Source of the DNA: Cephalotus follicularis
Taxonomy: Eukaryota > Streptophyta > Magnoliopsida > Oxalidales > Cephalotaceae
Direction of reading: 5' to 3'
NCBI GenBank assembly: GCA_001972305.1
Contig: BDDD01000914.1
Span: 311,908 to 375,907, forward strand
DNA: 64,000 nucleotides
Part shown: piece after piece, positions 59,733 to 64,000 of the stretch
How the letters are laid out: each line of letters begins with the position of its first letter
Numbering within the stretch: position 1 is the stretch's first letter
Made by a program: the position numbers and the translations under genes
The notes under the pieces: model-generated
Seen by the model: only the letters and a program-made list of their open reading frames with translations
The model's database searches: none
What the model was told of the DNA's origin: nothing

Positions 59733-60134
59733 AAGGTAGTCCCAGAATTCTTCAACCCAAACAACATACCCTTATAGCAAAATGTGCCAAAATCTGTGAT
59801 GAAAGATGTTTTCTCTTGATCATGTTTAAACATATGGATTAGGTTATATTCGAAGAACGCATCCATGGAGCTCAACATCTGATTCCCTGAGGTGGAGTTT
59901 GCCAACTAATTTATTCACGGGAAGGGGTAGTTGTCTTTTGGACTAGCGTTATTTAGATTGGTAGAGTCGATAGACATCTGCCATTTCCCGTTCGAATTTT
60001 TGACCAAGACAGCGTTGGGCAACCACTTCGTATAATCAACTTCCCGAATAAGCCCCACCTCAAGGAGCTTCCTCACTTCTTAATCAATTGGCTCTTGGAT
60101 CTCTTTTGCAAAAGCAATTTTTCTATTTTACTGG

Positions 60135-61339
60135 TCAGCATTTTGATGAAATCCCCAGCTTGTGAACCATTATCTCGGGATCGATCCCGGGGATGTCACT
60201 TTTCAACCAAGCGAACACATCTCGATTGTTAGATAGAAAATGGATAAGTTTCTCTTTCTCTCCAACATCAAGTCTTGCACCAAACTTTACAGTTTTTTTA
60301 TCAGCTTCTCTTCTTACTTGTACTTTCTCTGATTTGTCGACCGGTTTGACTCTCCCTTTCTGCTCCTTTTGAACTTCCAATAGCTCGATAGGTAGCACTT
60401 TCTTCATCTTTGGGAGGTTGTGTAGCACTCCATAACTGCACGTTGATCCCCTTTCATTATTCCTACCCCACCTGGGGTCGGGAATTTCATCTTCAAATGG
60501 GGAACAAAGACTACCACTTAGCGCGGCCTGAATTGGCCTCCCAAAGAGGGCACTGTTGGTATCTGGCACCTTCACGACTAGGAAGTATACCAGCACAGTT
60601 GTTTGCGTCAGAGCCTCTCCTAAGGTCACCTTCAAGGTGATCACACCCTCAGGATCCAAGGCATCTCTTGTAAATCCTATTGGTGGGCATTGTATTCTTC
60701 TCAACTGTCCCTTAAGTAGGCCCATCCTAGAGTACGCCTAAAAAGGTAGCACGTCCGCTGAACTCCTATTGTCAATCAGTACCCTTTTCAAAGAGTGATT
60801 CATGATGTTGGCACTAATTACCAATGGATCATCGTAGGGAGTTCTAAAATCCTCATTTGAAAAAGACAATACCATGTACGACTTCAGTTTTTTGGCAGCT
60901 TGATCTACCGCTTGGATCTCTCTGGCATATCTTCTCTTAGCCGAGCTACTAGATCCCCCTAATGTCAGTCCCCCTGAGATGATGTTGATTATGGCAATGA
61001 CGTCCTGGGGCAGGCTATCTAGAGCTCGATCAACCTTTCTTTCTAGGGACCCTCTTATATCTCCCCGATTATGGTTTAACTTGGCATGTAGATCTTGTAG
61101 GTTGACATGCCAACCCAACTTCCCTCTCCGGATTAACATCTCGATCTCCTTTCAATTCCCGGCAATTGTTTGTGTTATGTCCATGATCGTGGTGGAACTC
61201 ACACCAACGATCTCAGTTTCTTTTGTTGTTCTAGTTGACATCTTTGTTGGCCATTTGATGCTCTTGTCATTTTTGATTTCTATCAGTAAAATATCGCTTG
61301 GAGTCTAGAGCAAGGTGAAATTCCTAAAGGATGGGGGTT
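60135..61339 (-). pseudogene. Tat gag C-terminus and protease
   Basis: Minus strand from 61339: zinc-knuckle-like WCEFHHDHGHNTNNCRELKG (about 61150-61210), typical of Tat gag, then MLIRRGKLGWHVN. The protease has LVISANIMNHSLKRVLIDN followed by RSSADVLPF, where the usual D-N/T-G-S-S-A-D is D-N-R-S-S-A-D. Past a stop at about 60735 it continues with KVTLGEALTQTTVLVYFLVV and SALFGRPIQAAL. It then leads into the RT N-terminus with FLSNNRDVFAWLKSDIPGID. The bulk of gag upstream is lost behind the LTR starting at 61340. A frame change lies between the zinc knuckle and LIRRG. Confidence 0.85.
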
Positions 61340-64000
61340 TGTTCGATTAGGGGTGTCCCTACATGCCACGTGGTGTGGTGATTGTATTTATACACTCTTG
61401 ATTTATGCAGTTCTATATTCCATTTATGTTCTATGTGCAAATTTTATTTATATTGGCATGATTATATGGCTCATCCTAACCAACCAAAAGGAACAGAATA
61501 ATTAATTTTAATTAATTGTATGCCATATATAGCCCTGTCACATCAAAGAGTTGGATCTCTTGCCATGGAGGCCATGAGAATGAGATCCTTATTCCTTGTG
61601 ACTAAACTATTCCAAGTCAAAGGTTCACTTTCTTTGGGCCATTGTTGAACTTTGGTAAAGACTTTCCACATTATGCTTGCTCCCATGGAGGGAGGATGGA
61701 TCTTCATGGACCATTCGGTATTATCCTAAAGCTAATGTGGGGTGCGTGCGCAGATGCATGATGCTGAACCGACCCATAATAGGATCCCTATTTGGATAGT
61801 CAATACCCATGTCAATGGGGATTCCTATGGTCTCGGTAGTGTATAGTCTATGGTGACTAGTAGGTCTACGCCTGCGTTGTCTCCTTTGACCTGAGCGGCT
61901 AGCATGCATTGTGTGGTGACTGCTTGACTTTGATTTCTGCCTTCCCCGGCACTAGCCACGTGCTGAAAAAAGAGTTGTCTTTGGGTCTTATGGAAGCTGC
62001 ATTGAGATGTATGAGCGAGTGCGCAACAAGGGATCGTCACACCCGGGCTGAGGGTGACCAGCTCTATTTATCTGTGTACGTTGCAGACGTAAAATCCTGA
62101 TCAGGTTATAGATGGACCAGAGATGGGGTAGTTTCCATGGAGGTCTGTCATACTCTCAGTGCAAACATAGATATTTAGTATCACGGCTAAATCTAGGGGT
62201 GACATTCATCTAAACCCTAGACTGTTGATCGGAGCTAAGTATGACGAGGAAAACATGACACATATACCGATGACTGGATAAAGCGACTGGCTATTCGGTT
62301 CCTGATTGATAGACGTGGTAATACACTGATCTGGGGGGTGACTGGAGATCACACCGAGGCTATTTTAATAGCCGATGACTATTAGAATAGTTGTACCAGA
62401 CAAACAGGATGATCTGAGAATTTATCATCATACTAGAGATAAACAGGCTTTCGGGTCCTGCCTGACTTTGAACTGGTTGACGTGTAGAGAAACATGTCAT
62501 TTAGTAAAAGGTTGACATCAAGGAGATGTTGTTTTGTTAGTGAATATTTTATTTGCTGGATTTGGGTCCATGCAGTACCACGATAAAATATTTCAAGCGA
62601 ATGGTTGATATGAATTTACATTAAGTGCTTTGGAAACTTATTGTATAAAGAGAAAGCATTGGGTTACCTTTGGGATTGGGATTTAATCCCATGTTTTGGC
62701 CTAATTTTGTGCCAAAGAGTGTACCATTTTGGCTTGTAATTTTAGACTCAATATTGTTTAATATTGGGAGGCCCAAATGATACACAAAAGTAGCACACAT
62801 ATGTTGACTTTGTCAACTTATTTCTCCACACTTGTGACTCACGGCAATTACACATTGGGAGAGCATGTGTGGCGGCCAAGTATGTGAAGAGAATGAAGAT
62901 ATATAAGGTATTTATGTGGTTGAGAGATGTCTTGATAGCATTAAATGCTAGAGGACAAAGACAAATGTAATGATCACAAAAAGACAAAAGTAATAAGTAA
63001 GATATTTCTTACTTTAACAAGTTTGTTGTTTCTTAAAATGAGATGCACGACAATTGGCCATTCTCTCATGCAATCTCTCCCTCTCACATATTTCTCTCTC
63101 TCCCATATTTCTCTCTTGTGGTCGTGCTTCTCAATTCTAAGAGGAAATAGGCGTCATTTGTCTCCAAACAAAGAGAATTACATATCAACCAACCTTTATA
63201 CACTTCCTTAGTCAATCTAGGTGGAGATTATTTTGTATATTATATTGGATCTTTATCTATATTGATTTAGTCTAGATTAAACACAAAACCTCTCCATCTT
63301 CTCCTCCTTACCGGGGTAAAAGGAAGGTCTTTGATTTTGGGCCGAATTGTTAAAAGGAGAATTGGGTGTAAATAGTATTAATATTGTTATTTGGGAAGAA
63401 ATGGTATTTTGGGCCCAAGTGGTGTTATTTATATTGGACCCAATTTATATTAATTGGAGAAGGAAGCTTTGGGCCTAAAATGCTTGTTGTTTGGCCAAGT
63501 AGTGGATTAATAGAAAAAAAAGGGGGGAGAGAAAGAAATGGTTTTGGGCCAAATGGAATTAAGAGAGAAATGGGATTGCTGGGCCGACCATCAACCCAAT
63601 TTTGTAAGGAAAAATGTGGAATGGCATAAGGAATTCTAGAAAACTCCATTAATGGCTATAAAAAGGAAAGAAGAGTGAGTGAATAGGGTTTAGGCTGTTG
63701 ATGGTTTGGAAGTGAGAGAGAGGCAAGGAAAACATGACCAAGGAGGAAGAACCAGTGGAGGAAGAAGCTCTCGGATTCCAGGTAGGTTCTACCACCAACT
63801 CAGTACTGTGTTTTATTGTAATTCTATGTACTGGTCTTATTGCTTAGATTTTAATAAGTGAATAAGTGATTGTAAATTGTTAGTAATAGCAACGTCTCTT
63901 GAAACGTCATGCTTTGTGCTCTCCCTTTCCCCAGCGTGAGCCTGACGCCAAACATGCAAGGCGTTATCACGCGTGCACATTGGGCATGCCAAATTAGTGT
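61340..64000 (+). mobile_element. LTR of the TGTTAGA family, right end outside window
   Basis: Starts tgttcgattaggggtg inside the Tat gag. Blocks such as agccctgtcacatcaaagag (61531), actaaactattccaagtca (61601) and the gattgacttctgcc-like stretch (61925) match 51934-54002 in the same order and orientation. At least 2.66 kb. The 3' end is not identified, so it may be a solo LTR or the start of a full element; the expected right TSD is gggtt. Open frames here resemble no protein. Confidence 0.75.

Larger units (their letters stand above)
56330..60134 (-). pseudogene. Tat pol: reverse transcriptase and first part of RNase H
   Basis: Minus strand from 60134: EVRKLLEVGLIREVDYTKWL, NSNGKWQMSIDSTNLN, MDAFFEYNLIHMF, TFCYKGMLFGLKNSGTTF, then the LTR at 57287-59732, then VNKLFTAQIGKNMEVHIDDM, where the YxDD box is H-I-D-D, LNLEKCSFGVTL and GFMVTQWEISINPDK. 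Thumb and RNase H follow with many stops: QLVKWAMELGEFDIHF, ADFLVECTSP and WTLHVDGSSYSQGSR, ending at TSD ttaaa (56325-56329). A TGG-to-TGA stop stands just after the LTR junction. The linker 56560-56970 is badly decayed. Confidence 0.88.
18132..64000 (-). mobile_element. Tat-lineage Ty3/gypsy element, heavily interrupted (5' end outside)
   Basis: On the minus strand the order is gag zinc knuckle and protease (61339-60135), RT (60134-57000), RNase H (56560-27266), integrase (26960-25905), an oppositely oriented ORF (18836-24687), polypurine tract and 3' LTR (18817-18132). An antisense ORF between integrase and 3' LTR is known from Tat-lineage elements such as Grande and RIRE2. Five insertions split it: 19244-22018, 22181-24405, 27498-56324, 57287-59732 and one from 61340. 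What remains is about 6.9 kb without the 5' LTR. gag is cut at 61339 by the LTR that runs past the window, so the element continues at least beyond 64000. Confidence 0.85.

Noticed and set aside
1-64000. Endogenous pararetrovirus, organelle insert, tRNA or rRNA genes
   Set aside because: No movement/coat protein or plant pararetrovirus motif, organelle gene, cloverleaf with A/B boxes or rDNA segment was noticed; the RT sequences group with copia or gypsy by domain order and motif. A tRNAscan and BLAST search would be decisive.

Overview
The window reads as heterochromatin-like repetitive DNA of a flowering plant, probably a eudicot. It holds LTR retrotransposons of the Ty1/copia (Sirevirus-like) and Ty3/gypsy (Tat-like and Athila-like) groups, a CACTA (En/Spm) DNA transposon, a hAT transposase remnant and two short hAT-type elements. 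I found no convincing host gene, tRNA, rRNA, CRISPR array or bacterial feature. Every coding stretch I could recognise belongs to a mobile element, and nearly all are broken by stops, frameshifts or insertions. The species cannot be named from this sequence.

Left part (1-18131): a scrap of gypsy reverse transcriptase (1-98) abuts a Sirevirus-like LTR (99-4681, minus) that is split by another LTR (339-2889). A decayed hAT transposase follows on the minus strand (4685-5600). A CACTA element (6015-17872) carries remnants of a TNPD-like transposase and a TNPA-like protein with readable introns. The second of these is split by a very long LTR (6959-14370), which itself contains an Athila-like remnant (7813-10771).

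Right part (18132-64000): the frame is one minus-strand Tat-lineage Ty3/gypsy element. It has a 3' LTR (18132-18817), an antisense ORF (18836-24687, plus strand), integrase/RNase H (25905-27489), RNase H/RT (56330-60134) and protease/gag (60135-61339). Removing the insertions leaves about 6.9 kb. It has been hit at least five times, by LTRs at 19244-22018, 22181-24405, 27498-56324, 57287-59732 and 61340 to the window end. Inside 27498-56324 sits a hAT-type element (29207-55655). That holds a second hAT-like element (30244-55300), which holds a 9.0 kb Sirevirus (30623-54706). The Sirevirus holds five LTR insertions, and one of these (40481-46218) contains a further LTR of the same family in opposite orientation (42640-45545). 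This gives seven nested layers, and most junctions show target-site duplications (TSDs).

The TSDs give a relative order of events: Tat first, then the LTR at 27498, the two hAT-type elements, the Sirevirus, the LTRs in the Sirevirus, and last 42640-45545. Almost all nested retroelements are single LTRs without internal regions, as expected from unequal LTR recombination. The most unusual signal is a palindromic motif built on GTCGAC (often aagCGTCGACGctt or aaagaCGTCGACGtcttt). It occurs in clusters in the LTRs of several families that otherwise look unrelated, copia and gypsy alike.
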